A stretch of 64,000 bases of DNA from Faecalicatena sp. Marseille-Q4148 (GTDB lineage: Bacteria > Bacillota > Clostridia > Lachnospirales > Lachnospiraceae): contig CP073692.1 of NCBI GenBank assembly GCA_018228665.1, positions 1,686,046-1,750,045 on the forward strand, given 5' to 3'. A program made the translations under genes and the position numbers. This document shows positions 18,734 to 27,139 of this stretch, piece after piece (the first letter of the stretch is position 1; every line of letters starts with the position of its first letter). The notes beneath the pieces were generated by a model. That model was not told where the DNA came from. It saw nothing but the letters and a program-made list of their open reading frames with translations, and searched no databases.

Positions 18734-19594
18734 TTATTTTCCCCCCTTATTCATATGCTTCGGATTCAATACATGGTTCAGTCCATCCCCGAGTAAATAA
18801 AAAATTAATACGGTAATCATAATAGCAACTCCGGCAAAAGTAGAAATCCACCATGCACTTGTAATATACTGTTTTCCAGTATAAATCATTTGTCCCCAAC
18901 TAATAATCGATGGATCTCCCAGCCCCAGAAACGATAAGCCCGCTTCTGTCAAAATAGCATTCGACATTCCCATCGTTGTATTGGCAATAACCGGAAAAAT
19001 CCCGTTTGGAATAATATACTTAAATAAAATTTGAAGCTTTGTTTCCCCCATTGCCTCAGCACTCTTTACAAATGTGCGTTGCCGAAGCGAAAGTGCCTGC
19101 GCTCTCATTAACTTTGCATTACTTGGCCAGGTAGTAATACCAATAACAATCATAACGTTATAAATACTGTTTCCAAATAAAGCAATGATCAATAAGATTA
19201 AAAAGAAACTTGGAAGCATCATAAATACATTAATTACTTCTGACACAAACGTATCTACTTTTCCTCCAAAAAATCCTGCTGCACCTCCAATCAATACTCC
19301 CAGCACTCCCGAAATTAATGCTGAAATAACTGCTACTTTTAACGAAGTTCTCACTCCATAAATAATCATACTGTAGATGTCCTGCCCCATATGATTCGTT
19401 CCAAGCAGATGTCCATTCTGACCTAAACCACTTAAAATATCTTTCCCATATCGATAAGGATTTTCTGATGCCAGGATTGGTGCAAATATAACAACAAAAA
19501 GCAGAATAATAATTCCAATTACCCCAGCCAAAAGCTGTTTATCATTTAAAATATTTTTGACTCCTTTTTGAAAGCCATGTTTTACTTTTTCCAT
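18734..19594 (-). CDS. peptide ABC transporter permease (OppC/DppC type)
   Basis: About 286 residues with the extended N-terminal OppC segment, six membrane spans and the EAA coupling loop in AEAMGETKLQILFKYIIPNG. The periplasm-facing loop has the conserved GTNHMGQDIYSMIIYG (GTD-x-x-GRD-like) motif. Start ATG at 19594 has AGAGGTG at good spacing; the in-frame GTG three codons earlier overlaps that site. Confidence 0.92.
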   Translation of the reverse strand: MEKVKHGFQKGVKNILNDKQLLAGVIGIIILLFVVIFAPILASENPYRYGKDILSGLGQNGHLLGTNHMGQDIYSMIIYGVRTSLKVAVISALISGVLGVLIGGAAGFFGGKVDTFVSEVINVFMMLPSFFLILLIIALFGNSIYNVMIVIGITTWPSNAKLMRAQALSLRQRTFVKSAEAMGETKLQILFKYIIPNGIFPVIANTTMGMSNAILTEAGLSFLGLGDPSIISWGQMIYTGKQYITSAWWISTFAGVAIMITVLIFYLLGDGLNHVLNPKHMNKGGK

Positions 19595-19605
19595 CCAACT
19601 CACCT

Positions 19606-20571
19606 CTATTCATATCTAATTCTAGGATCAAGCATTGCATAAACAATGTCTACAATTAGCATTACAACTGCCACAGAAATAGACATAATCAAATAAATCC
19701 CCATTAATGTCGGATAATCTCGCTGATTAATCGCTGTCATCACAAGGCGTCCCATTCCAGGCCAAGCAAAAACAATTTCAATCAATGTTACTCCCGTAAT
19801 TAGATATGCCATCGAAATACCAAAAATTGTAACTGTAGGTAAGATAGCATTTCTGAAAATATACTTATTAAAAATCTTCTTTTCACTCATTCCAGTCGCT
19901 CTAAAAGTTGTAATAAAATCTTCATTCGTTACTTGCAACACGGAAGACTTTGCAATTCGAAAATATTGCGGAATTAGTACCAATGTCAAGGTTGCTACTG
20001 GAAGAATCATATGCTTTGCTATGTCTAAAACATGTTGAATTCCCGTATATCCCGCTCTTGTATCCGTCATTCCATAAGAAGGAAGAATTCCAAGATTTGA
20101 AGAAAATATGATAATCAGCATCAATCCAAGCCAGAAATTCGGCATAGAGTTAAAGGCATATGATGTTCCAGATGAAACAATATCAAAAGCGCCACCTTCA
20201 TTTCTAGCAGCATAAATCCCCATAAAAGTTCCTATTAAAGCAGCTAAAAGCGCCGCCGTTAGACCTAGTAACACGGTTGCTCCTACTTTTTCCGAAATCA
20301 TTTTCGTAACAGGTCTGTTATAAATGATAGATGTTCCTAAATCACCTTTTACAGCTGTCTTCAAATAACTTACAAACTGTACCGGCAAAGGTTTGTCTAG
20401 CCCATACTTTTCTTCCAGCGCCTGTCTCATTTCCGGACTATCGTTGTCTTTTCCCATTAATGTTGTAATTGGATCACCTGGTGCGGTTTTTATTAGCATG
20501 AAATTTAGTGCAAACACTATAATAACTGTAATAATCCCCGTAAAAACCCTCCTAATCACGTACTTTTTCAA
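19606..20571 (-). CDS. peptide ABC transporter permease (OppB/DppB type)
   Basis: 321 residues, first gene of the operon. One N-terminal membrane helix (RRVFTGIITVIIVFALNFML), the family signature APGDPITTLMGKDN, then five more spans and the EAA loop in ATGMSEKKIFNKYIFRNAIL. Start is TTG at 20571 with GGAGG upstream. It forms the translocation channel with the OppC-type protein. Confidence 0.92.
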   Translation of the reverse strand: MKKYVIRRVFTGIITVIIVFALNFMLIKTAPGDPITTLMGKDNDSPEMRQALEEKYGLDKPLPVQFVSYLKTAVKGDLGTSIIYNRPVTKMISEKVGATVLLGLTAALLAALIGTFMGIYAARNEGGAFDIVSSGTSYAFNSMPNFWLGLMLIIIFSSNLGILPSYGMTDTRAGYTGIQHVLDIAKHMILPVATLTLVLIPQYFRIAKSSVLQVTNEDFITTFRATGMSEKKIFNKYIFRNAILPTVTIFGISMAYLITGVTLIEIVFAWPGMGRLVMTAINQRDYPTLMGIYLIMSISVAVVMLIVDIVYAMLDPRIRYE

Positions 20572-20613
20572 GCTTATTCCTCCTTTTTCTGTGAAATTAA
20601 TATTATGTTAGTT

Positions 20614-20642
20614 ATTATATATTCATATACTTTCTTAGTCAA
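20614..20642 (-). promoter_or_regulatory. promoter of the first peptide transporter operon
   Basis: Minus-strand -35 TTGACT (20637-20642), 17-bp spacer, -10 TATAAT (20614-20619), about 40 nt upstream of the TTG start. The rest of the gap 20643-20965 is very A+T-rich and holds nothing else I can support. Confidence 0.75.
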
Positions 20643-20965
20643 TATATACTCATAATTTTATTTTTATACCAACAATTTTCGTCGAATTATACAACTCCTT
20701 GCTCTCACACCTTATTTTTCACTTTATTTTTTTATACTCTTTGCACTAATTTAAGTTTTCATATCAATGATATTTTTTATTTTCAAGTAAATACTAAAAT
20801 TTTACTCCGCCTCCAAAAACTCTTCACGAGATAATAACATACTCATTTTTATATGAAAAATCGCTCAAAAAAATATACCCCTTTGAAAAAACAAGTTTTC
20901 ATGGCTTACTTGCTTCCCAAAAGAGCATATCTTCTAAAATATTTTTTCATTATTTTAAATCATTT

Positions 20966-21541
20966 CTACCTTCCCACTACATAATATGCAATCTGCATTG
21001 CTGCTGCAAGCACGACAACCGCCGCTGCCGCATATCTTTTCTTTCCCCACAGCCATGTAACATAGAAGTCCAGACTCTGCCTTGTAACACGATAGATAAC
21101 TACTGCAATTATTGTGTATATAACAAATGCCGTACAGGATATAAGTGCATTTTCCAAAGACCATGCCGCTCCTTTTTGTATCAGAAAAAACAGACGCATA
21201 ATCATATCAATCATTCCGATAAAAGGCAAAATCACGAAATATGTTCCCGCATTTTTTCTCCAACGCCTATCATCTGACAACTGCGGTACTGCCTTTAAAA
21301 TCTCGCTGCAAACTTCTTTATAATCTCCAAGTATCTGTTCCGCTCCCATTCCCCTTGCTTCTCCGTCTAAAAGCATCTCTATCAGATCTTTCTTCACATA
21401 TTCCACTGCATCATCATCTGCTTTTTTCCTGTAAAGATAATTAACTGATTTCTCGATGATGCTGCGACTTTCCTTCGTAAGTTTTTTCTCTCGCTGTCTA
21501 TTTTCTTTGCGAAGCTCTGCTAATTTATCATTCTCTTTCAT
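20966..21541 (-). CDS. membrane protein encoded with PadR regulator, unknown function
   Basis: About 191 residues: a charged N-terminal half with coiled-coil character (LRKENRQREKKLTKESRSII) then three to four membrane segments (YFVILPFIGMIDMIMRLFF, ISCTAFVIYTIIAVVIYRV, YAAAAVVVLAAAMQIAYYV). Genes coding for small membrane proteins of this build (DUF1700/DUF1048-like) often follow padR genes. ATG at 21541 with AGGAGG at ideal spacing is chosen over the longer frame. It lies about 55 nt after padR, and the PadR protein probably controls it. Confidence 0.7.
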   Translation of the reverse strand: MKENDKLAELRKENRQREKKLTKESRSIIEKSVNYLYRKKADDDAVEYVKKDLIEMLLDGEARGMGAEQILGDYKEVCSEILKAVPQLSDDRRWRKNAGTYFVILPFIGMIDMIMRLFFLIQKGAAWSLENALISCTAFVIYTIIAVVIYRVTRQSLDFYVTWLWGKKRYAAAAVVVLAAAMQIAYYVVGR

Positions 21542-21595
21542 AGATTGACACCTCCTTTTGCTTCTCATTCTCTGTACATCTCTAAGAAGATCTGC

Positions 21596-21925
21596 CTATT
21601 CTGATATCGTTCCATCAAACAGATTTGTCACAGCTTGGGATAACTCCTTCCACTGCCGTTCAAACTCTTTCAGTTCCTCTTCTCCCTGATTCGTTAGAGA
21701 GAAATATTTTCGTCTCGGACCAGTGGAAGATTCCCGGTATTCAGCCTGTATAAAACCTTTGTTTGACATCCGAAGCAGCATCGGATAAATGGTTCCTTCT
21801 GATATATCTCCAAAGCCATATGTGATAAGTTTCTGTGAAATCTCATATCCATATGTCTCATGTTCCGCGATAATCTTTAGAACACATCCCTCTAACATTC
21901 CTTTTAACATTTGTGATGAAATCAT
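21596..21925 (-). CDS. PadR family transcriptional regulator
   Basis: 109-residue winged-helix regulator. The PadR signature is MLKGMLEGCVLKIIAEHETYGYEISQKL followed by the wing GTIYPMLLRMSNKGFIQAE and the Arg/Lys stretch GPRRKYFSLTNQGEEELKEF, then a dimerising C-terminal helix. PadR proteins repress stress or efflux genes and usually their own promoter; two matching direct repeats overlap the promoter here. First gene of a two-gene unit with the membrane protein. Confidence 0.9.
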   Translation of the reverse strand: MISSQMLKGMLEGCVLKIIAEHETYGYEISQKLITYGFGDISEGTIYPMLLRMSNKGFIQAEYRESSTGPRRKYFSLTNQGEEELKEFERQWKELSQAVTNLFDGTISE

Positions 21926-21932
21926 ATCTTAC

Positions 21933-21995
21933 CTACCTTGTATTGCATAGTATATTTCCTAACTACATTGTATTACATAATAGTATACTTTTCAA
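21933..21995 (-). promoter_or_regulatory. padR promoter with two direct-repeat operators
   Basis: Two 17-bp direct repeats, CTACCTTGTATTGCATA (21933-21949) and CTACATTGTATTACATA (21963-21979), match at 15 of 17 positions and start exactly 30 bp apart, i.e. on one face of the helix. The distal copy contains the -10 box (minus strand TACAAT, 21967-21972), paired with -35 TTGAAA (21990-21995) over a 17-bp spacer. Confidence 0.65.
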
Positions 21996-22028
21996 TAAAA
22001 TTCCCGAAAAATTCTGCCGTATAAAAAA

Positions 22029-22062
22029 CAGCCGGAAAATCCATTCTCAGATTTCCCGGCTG
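22029..22062 (-). terminator. terminator of birA-bioY
   Basis: 13-bp stem with one mismatch (CAGCCGG...CCGGCTG) followed on the minus strand by TTTTTTAT, 33 nt after the bioY stop. Confidence 0.8.
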
Positions 22063-22094
22063 GTTGCTTTATCGCTTATTGCCGCTGTTTCCTT

Positions 22095-22661
22095 TTATTT
22101 TTCCAATATTCCTGCCTGCTGTAATCTTTTTTTCAATATCGATCCCCCTGTCAGAGCAATCATAATTTTGATCATATCTCCCGGAATAAACGGAAATACA
22201 CACGCACTCAGAGCTGCTGCCACGGTAGTTTTCATTACGATGCAAAACCAGATTGTTCCAAATACATAGCACAATGCCATACCTGCTGTCATAGCACTGA
22301 ACTGAATAAAACGGTTATGGTATCGTTCTATTATAGCCCCTGCCAGAACCGCCATTGGAAGGAATCCGATGATGTATCCTCCCGTTGGACCGAGCAATTT
22401 CCCTATTCCTCCGGAAAATCCTGAAAATACAGGTAAGCCAACTGCTCCAAGCAAAATATAAATCAGGCAGCTGACCGTTCCTAATTTCCATCCCAGCAAG
22501 TATAATGACAAATAAATCGCCAGCGCAGTAAACGAGATTGGAACCGGTCCAATTGGAATTGACAGCGGCGCTAAAATACAGATGACTGCCGTCATAAGCG
22601 CTGTCATCGTCATTTTCTGCAATCTCTTTCCTGTTTTTTCTTCTATGACAGATTCTTTCAT
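22095..22661 (-). CDS. bioY: biotin transporter, S component BioY
   Basis: 188-residue ECF-type substrate-binding membrane protein with about six spans. The family motif around LGAVGLPVFSGFSGGIGKLLGPTGGYIIGF is clear, as is PIGPVPISFTALAIYL near the N-terminus. It imports biotin alone or with the shared EcfAT module, which is not in this window. It follows birA by 13 nt and is under the same BirA operator. Confidence 0.95.
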   Translation of the reverse strand: MKESVIEEKTGKRLQKMTMTALMTAVICILAPLSIPIGPVPISFTALAIYLSLYLLGWKLGTVSCLIYILLGAVGLPVFSGFSGGIGKLLGPTGGYIIGFLPMAVLAGAIIERYHNRFIQFSAMTAGMALCYVFGTIWFCIVMKTTVAAALSACVFPFIPGDMIKIMIALTGGSILKKRLQQAGILEK

Positions 22662-22674
22662 AAATAACCCCTTT

Positions 22675-23655
22675 CTACTTTGATAGTCTCACACTGATTT
22701 CTCCTGAAGACAATAGTTTTTGCCTTCCTTCAGAATCCTCCACTAAAAGCTGACACTGATCATCCACATCCAGCGCTCTTGCCCATTCACTTTTTCCACC
22801 GGAGATTACTTCTATTTCCTTTCCGATCACAAAACTTCTCTTTCGGTATTCTGTCTGATAGTCCCCATGCTTTGGCGCCCGATAGTATTCCATGAAGCGA
22901 TTTAAAAATTCTGCAGCAAGCTTATTCTTCCCGTCATTTTGCGCTTCCGCAAAAACTGTTCCTGCAATCTCAGTCAATGTTTCCGGAAATCCATCTTTCG
23001 GAGGACAGACGTTCATACCAATCCCAAGCACAGCATATTCCAGAAATCCATCTTCCAGCCCAAAGGACGCTTCTGTAAGAATTCCACAAACTTTTTTCCC
23101 ATTCATAAATACATCATTTACCCATTTGATTTCTGCTTTTTTTCCGGATACACGCTCCAGCGCCTCACATGCTGCTACAGCTGCAATTGTCGTTAACCGA
23201 ACTGCCTGCTGAGCTGTAAATTGTTTTGGTCTCAACAAAATGCTTAAATAAATTCCGGTATCTGCCGGTGAATAGAATGTTCTTCCCCGACGTCCACGCC
23301 CGGATGTCTGTCGATTTGCGATCAGAGTGTATCCTTCTGCTGCGCCAAGCTCCGCCTGCTTTCTCACAAGCGTATTCGTGGAATCGACAGATTCTTCTAC
23401 ATGAATCTGTATTTCTTCGCACACTGGTTTTAAGTATTTCCCGATTCCCTGTTCTGATAAAATATCTGTCTCCTCCGAGAGACAATACCCTTTATTGCGG
23501 ACAGCATCGATTCTATATCCTTCCTTTTGCAGATTTTTTACCGCTTTCCACACCGCAGTCCGCGACACATTTAGCTTTTCTGCAATCATCTCTCCTGAAA
23601 AATATATTCCCCGATGATGCTCAAATAGTTCCAACATACGTTCTTTCGTATCCAT
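22675..23655 (-). CDS. birA: bifunctional biotin-protein ligase / biotin operon repressor
   Basis: About 326 residues. N-terminal winged helix (FSGEMIAEKLNVSRTAVWKAVKNLQK) makes it the regulatory (group II) type; the catalytic domain has SGRGRRGRTFYSPADTGIYL (biotinyl-AMP loop) and KWVNDVFMNGKKVCGILTEA. It biotinylates carboxylases and, with biotinyl-AMP, represses biotin genes. ATG at 23655 with GGAGG is preferred to the TTG five codons upstream. First gene of birA-bioY. Confidence 0.95.
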   Translation of the reverse strand: MDTKERMLELFEHHRGIYFSGEMIAEKLNVSRTAVWKAVKNLQKEGYRIDAVRNKGYCLSEETDILSEQGIGKYLKPVCEEIQIHVEESVDSTNTLVRKQAELGAAEGYTLIANRQTSGRGRRGRTFYSPADTGIYLSILLRPKQFTAQQAVRLTTIAAVAACEALERVSGKKAEIKWVNDVFMNGKKVCGILTEASFGLEDGFLEYAVLGIGMNVCPPKDGFPETLTEIAGTVFAEAQNDGKNKLAAEFLNRFMEYYRAPKHGDYQTEYRKRSFVIGKEIEVISGGKSEWARALDVDDQCQLLVEDSEGRQKLLSSGEISVRLSK

Positions 23656-23699
23656 TTTCTCTTCCTCCAACTTTTCCTAAAGTAACATATAAAATTTCC

Positions 23700-23732
23700 A
23701 TTGTCAACCTTTTGATTCTATTTAGTTAACAT
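23700..23732 (-). promoter_or_regulatory. BirA operator overlapping the birA-bioY -35 box
   Basis: Minus strand ATGTTAAC, 16-17 bp, then GTTGACAAT: two inverted half-sites of the TTGTTAAC/GTTAACAA type known for Firmicute BirA. The downstream half-site includes the -35 TTGACA; a TACTTT box 17 bp further would be the -10. Binding would block RNA polymerase, giving biotin feedback and autoregulation. Confidence 0.8.
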
Positions 23733-23747
23733 TTGTTTTTTATAAAA

Positions 23748-23776
23748 ATGGCGATACACCTATTCTGTATCGCCAT
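23748..23776 (-). terminator. terminator of the NifX/MinD-like cluster
   Basis: ATGGCGATACA/TGTATCGCCAT perfect 11-bp stem, minus-strand T-run TTTTTATAAA, six nt after the last ORF of the cluster. Confidence 0.8.
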
Positions 23777-23781
23777 AACTG

Positions 23782-24081
23782 CTATTTCTCTGCTATTTGA
23801 AGCAATTCTTCTGCTGTTTTCTGTATGATGCACTGTTTTTCTTTCAGAGAAGGCGACTGTGTCTCTTCTTCTGAAAGCGATGCATAGAGATGGATGATAT
23901 TTGCCAATTCCCTTATCTCACCCTTTCTCTGTTCTGCGTCTGCTCCATGAGAGGATTTCAGCTCCTGCTTCAGCTCTCTAATCTGCCTCTCCTGTTTCTG
24001 TACTGCTCTGCTCTTTTCCCGGAGAAGCATCAGAAGCCCAATCGCTGCTATGATGAAGCCACCCGAAATCATATATGCCAT
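23782..24081 (-). CDS. small membrane-anchored coiled-coil protein, unknown function
   Basis: 99 residues: one N-terminal membrane helix (MISGGFIIAAIGLLMLLREK) then a charged coiled coil (QKQERQIRELKQELKSS) and a Gln/Glu-rich tail. No family recognised. It is the last ORF of the minus-strand cluster, 11 nt after the broken gene. It may only be a tether or a membrane-associated partner of those proteins. Confidence 0.6.
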   Translation of the reverse strand: MAYMISGGFIIAAIGLLMLLREKSRAVQKQERQIRELKQELKSSHGADAEQRKGEIRELANIIHLYASLSEEETQSPSLKEKQCIIQKTAEELLQIAEK

Positions 24082-24092
24082 GTATTATCCTC

Positions 24093-24768
24093 CTACTTCA
24101 CCAATGCGATCACTGTTTCCCGAAGCACTTTCGGAGCAACAGGCATTTCCAGTCTTATCGTTTTACTGTCACTGTCATCCCGGCAGCCGCTTCCTTCGGA
24201 ATCGGACAAGAGAATAACCGGTGTTGCTTTGTTTTTGCGCCACAGCTGTTCCTTTTCACAAAGAAAGGTGTCCGTCACAATCCACAAAGCCGGTTTTTGT
24301 GTACGGAGATTCTGCTTCGCCGCTTCCGCTGTTGTGAAATAACGAACCTGATCTGCCACTGATTTTAGTGCCGTGCAAATCCCTTCTGCATACATTTGAT
24401 TACTGCACAAGACAACAATCAACGCATCCAAAGCAGAGTCTTTCTTCCTCTGAATAAAATCAAGTACCGGAGTGTTATACAAACTAAAGTCCTTCTCCAA
24501 ATGGACCGTCTCATAATAGCTTCTGGCTGCCCGGCATAACTCTGCCGTCCCGATAACGCTTTACCAGATCCGGAAAGCCTATCCCGCCACAAATATCCGG
24601 GATTGTCAACGCCAATGCCAGCGCCGACTGCCATCTTCCGTCTTCCAGATTCAGCTCTACTTCTCTTACCCGATCTAAAAAAGTAAAGCTGACATCTCTT
24701 TGATTGTTTTTCTTATTCGTGTTCGCCGCATTCATGAGCATGTTCGTGGTTATGGCAAATAGAACCAA
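24093..24768 (-). pseudogene. frameshifted gene of unknown function
   Basis: Two overlapping frames read as one protein: an upstream part with ALALALTIPDICGGIGFPDL and KRYRDGR, and a downstream part (from RAARSYYETVHLEKDFSLYN on) that reads on with no start codon or ribosome binding site at the junction. The break is near 24540 at an AGAG run; restoring one AG dinucleotide would join the frames. The first part recalls small proteins with an ALALTxPDICG motif; the second half resembles a degenerate receiver-like alpha/beta fold. The start is unclear: the upstream frame overlaps the end of the NifX-like gene. A sequencing error or programmed shift are alternatives to true decay. Confidence 0.5.
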
Positions 24769-25075
24769 CAGATTCTAACTCACCTCTCAGATAAGTCTCT
24801 ACCGCTTCTTTCGCATCTCCCTGGATACCAATGATGACTTCTACGCCCCGCTCATTGAAAATATCAACGGCTCCGCCGCCCATACCTCCGGAAATAATCA
24901 CTTCTGCCCCATTGTCTGCCAGAAAGTTCGGAAGAAATCCCGGACGATGCCCCGGATTCGGCACAGAATTCACTTCTGTAATTTTTCCATCTGCTGTATC
25001 AAAAAATATAAAGTTTTCACAATGTCCAAAATGACCTGCAATTGTATTTCCCATAGCTGCTACTGCAATTTTCAT
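24713..25075 (-). CDS. NifX/NifB-family (dinitrogenase iron-molybdenum cofactor) protein with His-rich tail
   Basis: About 120 residues, a single NifX/NafY-like domain: MKIAVAAMGNTIAGHFGHCE, NFIFFDTADGKITEV and ADNGAEVIISGGMGGGAVDIF are typical. The C-terminus is rich in His, Cys and Glu (CHNHEHAHECGEHE), a likely metal-binding tail. Such proteins in non-nitrogen-fixing anaerobes are thought to handle metal-sulfur clusters; no nif genes are seen. ATG at 25075 follows AAGGAG; the in-frame ATG seven codons earlier overlaps the previous gene's end. Confidence 0.85.
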   Translation of the reverse strand: MKIAVAAMGNTIAGHFGHCENFIFFDTADGKITEVNSVPNPGHRPGFLPNFLADNGAEVIISGGMGGGAVDIFNERGVEVIIGIQGDAKEAVETYLRGELESVGSICHNHEHAHECGEHE

Positions 25076-25095
25076 AATTTTTTTCTCCTTTTTCA

Positions 25096-25953
25096 TTAAA
25101 ATAATTTCATAATGGTTTCATAGATAGACTCTAGCGCATTGCGGGCAGGGCAATCCAGATCAGCAATGCTCATTCCCGCATTGATTGCTTCAGAAGCTTT
25201 CTTATCATAAGGTATTTTTCCTGCAAACGGGATTTTTCTTTCTGCACAGAACAGTTGTATTTTCTCTGTATGCTCCGGACTCACGTCCCATTTATTAACA
25301 CAGACCGCAAGCTTTGTCCTAAGCATCTCTGCTGTTTTCACAAGTCGTTCCAGATCGCTGAATCCCGACAGACTTGGCTCTGCCACAACAAGCACAAGAT
25401 CCGCCCCGCTTACCGATGCAATGACCGGGCATCCGATTCCGGGAGAACCGTCTATAATTGCGAGTTCTGTCTCCGGAGCATATTTTTGCATTGCCATTTT
25501 CACTTCTGTCACAAGCTTTCCGGAATTTCCCCGCCCCATTTTCAATGTCGCTGTAGAAAAAACACTGTCTGACCGATAAAGTTCTTTGCGTCCCGCTGCA
25601 TCTTTCACAAGCTTTACTGCTCCCTGTGAGCAAACATATTCACAGATGCCGCAGCCCTCACATGCATATTCATTTACCGCATAGGTTCCGTCTTTCTCCC
25701 GAATTGCGTCAAAACGGCAGTGTGATTGGCACAAACCACAGCCTGTACATTTGCACGGATCAATCTCTGCTTTCTCTCCTCCAAGAAATTTGGTCACTTC
25801 CGGATTCCCTGTCTGTGCGGTTACGAGATGAAGATTCGGTGCATCTACGTCACAGTCTGCAATTGCTTTCGCCTTCGAAAACCGGATCAGCGCTGCCGCT
25901 GTTGTTGTCTTTCCGGTACCGCCTTTCCCACTCAAAATCAAAAGCTTTTTCAT
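25096..25953 (-). CDS. MinD/Mrp-like P-loop ATPase with inserted 2[4Fe-4S] ferredoxin domain
   Basis: 285 residues. Deviant Walker A LSGKGGTGKTTTAAAL at the N-terminus; two ferredoxin cysteine motifs inserted near residues 70-110 (CKCTGCGLCQSHC and CEGCGICEYVC); then Walker B region LAIIDGSPGIGCPV. Family members occur in pairs in anaerobes beside NifX-like proteins and are presumed to couple ATP hydrolysis to iron-sulfur or electron transfer steps; the exact reaction is not known. Start overlaps the previous ATPase stop by 4 nt. Confidence 0.88.
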   Translation of the reverse strand: MKKLLILSGKGGTGKTTTAAALIRFSKAKAIADCDVDAPNLHLVTAQTGNPEVTKFLGGEKAEIDPCKCTGCGLCQSHCRFDAIREKDGTYAVNEYACEGCGICEYVCSQGAVKLVKDAAGRKELYRSDSVFSTATLKMGRGNSGKLVTEVKMAMQKYAPETELAIIDGSPGIGCPVIASVSGADLVLVVAEPSLSGFSDLERLVKTAEMLRTKLAVCVNKWDVSPEHTEKIQLFCAERKIPFAGKIPYDKKASEAINAGMSIADLDCPARNALESIYETIMKLF

Positions 25954-26774
25954 ATTGCGCCTCCAATCTCTCGAAGCAGTCCGGTAAAAAGTTCCCGTGC
26001 TTCTTCACTTTTCTCGCAGATTAGCTGACCGTCTGCAGACAACACTGCAAATTCTTTCTCATACGGAATATGCAAAAGAACAGGGATTTCGTGCTCCTGG
26101 CAAAATATTTCCAGTGCTTCGAATCTTTCCTCTTCTTTATTGATCACGACTCCGCATCGTTTCCCTAATAGCGCTGTGAGCTCATACACCATTTGGAAAT
26201 TATGGAATCCAAACATTGTTGGTTCTGCTACGATCACACAGTAATCTGCATCCATAATACTTTCCATGACAGAACAGGCGCTTCCCGGCGGACAGTCAAT
26301 AATCGTTGTTTCTCCTGCTTCCTTCAATGCACTGCGAATTACCGGAACTCCCGATGCTTCTCCCGGATTCAGAATCCCTGTAACTGTCTTTAATGTTCCC
26401 CGCGTTCCAATCTCCAACGTACCTATCGGTTTTTCTTTCTCTGTAATAGCACCTTCCGGACAGACAATCTGACAGCCGCCGCAGCTGTGACAAACTTCGG
26501 AAAATACCATTGGTTTCTCTTTTACATAGATCAAAGCATGAAAGCGACAGAATTGTACGCACTGTTTACAGCCGGTGCATTTCTCAGCATCAAATTCCGG
26601 CAGCTTTGTATGAACAACCGCTTCCCTGATATGCTCCGGCTTTAGAAACAATCTTCCGTTTGGTTCTTCCACATCACAATCAATATATGTGGCATTCCCC
26701 GCCGTCGCCGCCAGATTGACTGCTACCAGTGTTTTTCCTGCGCCTCCCTTACCACTTAAACAGGCTATTTTCAT
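25950..26774 (-). CDS. second MinD/Mrp-like P-loop ATPase with ferredoxin domain
   Basis: 274 residues, paralogue of the next gene downstream. Walker A LSGKGGAGKTLVAVNLA; ferredoxin motifs CTGCKQCVQFC and CHSCGGCQIVC; TIIDCPPGSACSVMESI corresponds to switch II. It overlaps its neighbours by 4 nt on both sides, so it is translationally coupled in the order NifX-like, this ATPase, second ATPase. The pair probably forms a heterodimer. Confidence 0.88.
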   Translation of the reverse strand: MKIACLSGKGGAGKTLVAVNLAATAGNATYIDCDVEEPNGRLFLKPEHIREAVVHTKLPEFDAEKCTGCKQCVQFCRFHALIYVKEKPMVFSEVCHSCGGCQIVCPEGAITEKEKPIGTLEIGTRGTLKTVTGILNPGEASGVPVIRSALKEAGETTIIDCPPGSACSVMESIMDADYCVIVAEPTMFGFHNFQMVYELTALLGKRCGVVINKEEERFEALEIFCQEHEIPVLLHIPYEKEFAVLSADGQLICEKSEEARELFTGLLREIGGAI

Positions 26775-27121
26775 TGTACACCATGATATCCGGCATGGAA
26801 TTTTGTCAGTTCCTCAAGCTGTCCTTCTTCCATTGCTTTCAGATCGTCCGTTGCGGCTTTATTCACGGACTGATAAATCTTCATGCCTGCTGCCTGAAAT
26901 ACCTCTGCTGCATTCTGCCCGCAACGCACAGTAATCAGCGCATCTACTTCGTGATCCACAAGAAATTGAGCTGCCTGAAGTCCGGCTCCTCCCTGGGCTT
27001 GTGCTGCCGGATTCTCTACAATCGTATCAACGCCATCTTCCCGGAAGAGAAAATAAGGCGCCCGCGCCAGCACAATACAGACATCCTGCTGGTTCTCATC
27101 CAGTGGAATTGCAATTCTCAT
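26771..27121 (-). CDS. NifX/NifB-family protein
   Basis: 116 residues, dinitrogenase iron-molybdenum cofactor domain: MRIAIPLDENQQDVCIV start, FLFREDGVDTIVENPAAQAQ and VDALITVRCGQNAAEVFQAA. Unlike the other copy it has no His-rich tail. AAGGAGG precedes the ATG. Second gene of the cluster, 18 nt after the DUF134 gene. Confidence 0.85.
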   Translation of the reverse strand: MRIAIPLDENQQDVCIVLARAPYFLFREDGVDTIVENPAAQAQGGAGLQAAQFLVDHEVDALITVRCGQNAAEVFQAAGMKIYQSVNKAATDDLKAMEEGQLEELTKFHAGYHGVQ

Positions 27122-27139
27122 AGCTCCATCCTCCTTTTT

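Noticed and set aside
24419..24634. 71-residue frame across the broken gene
   Set aside because: A third frame over the frameshift region with Arg/Gly-rich content; the two flanking frames fit one interrupted protein better.
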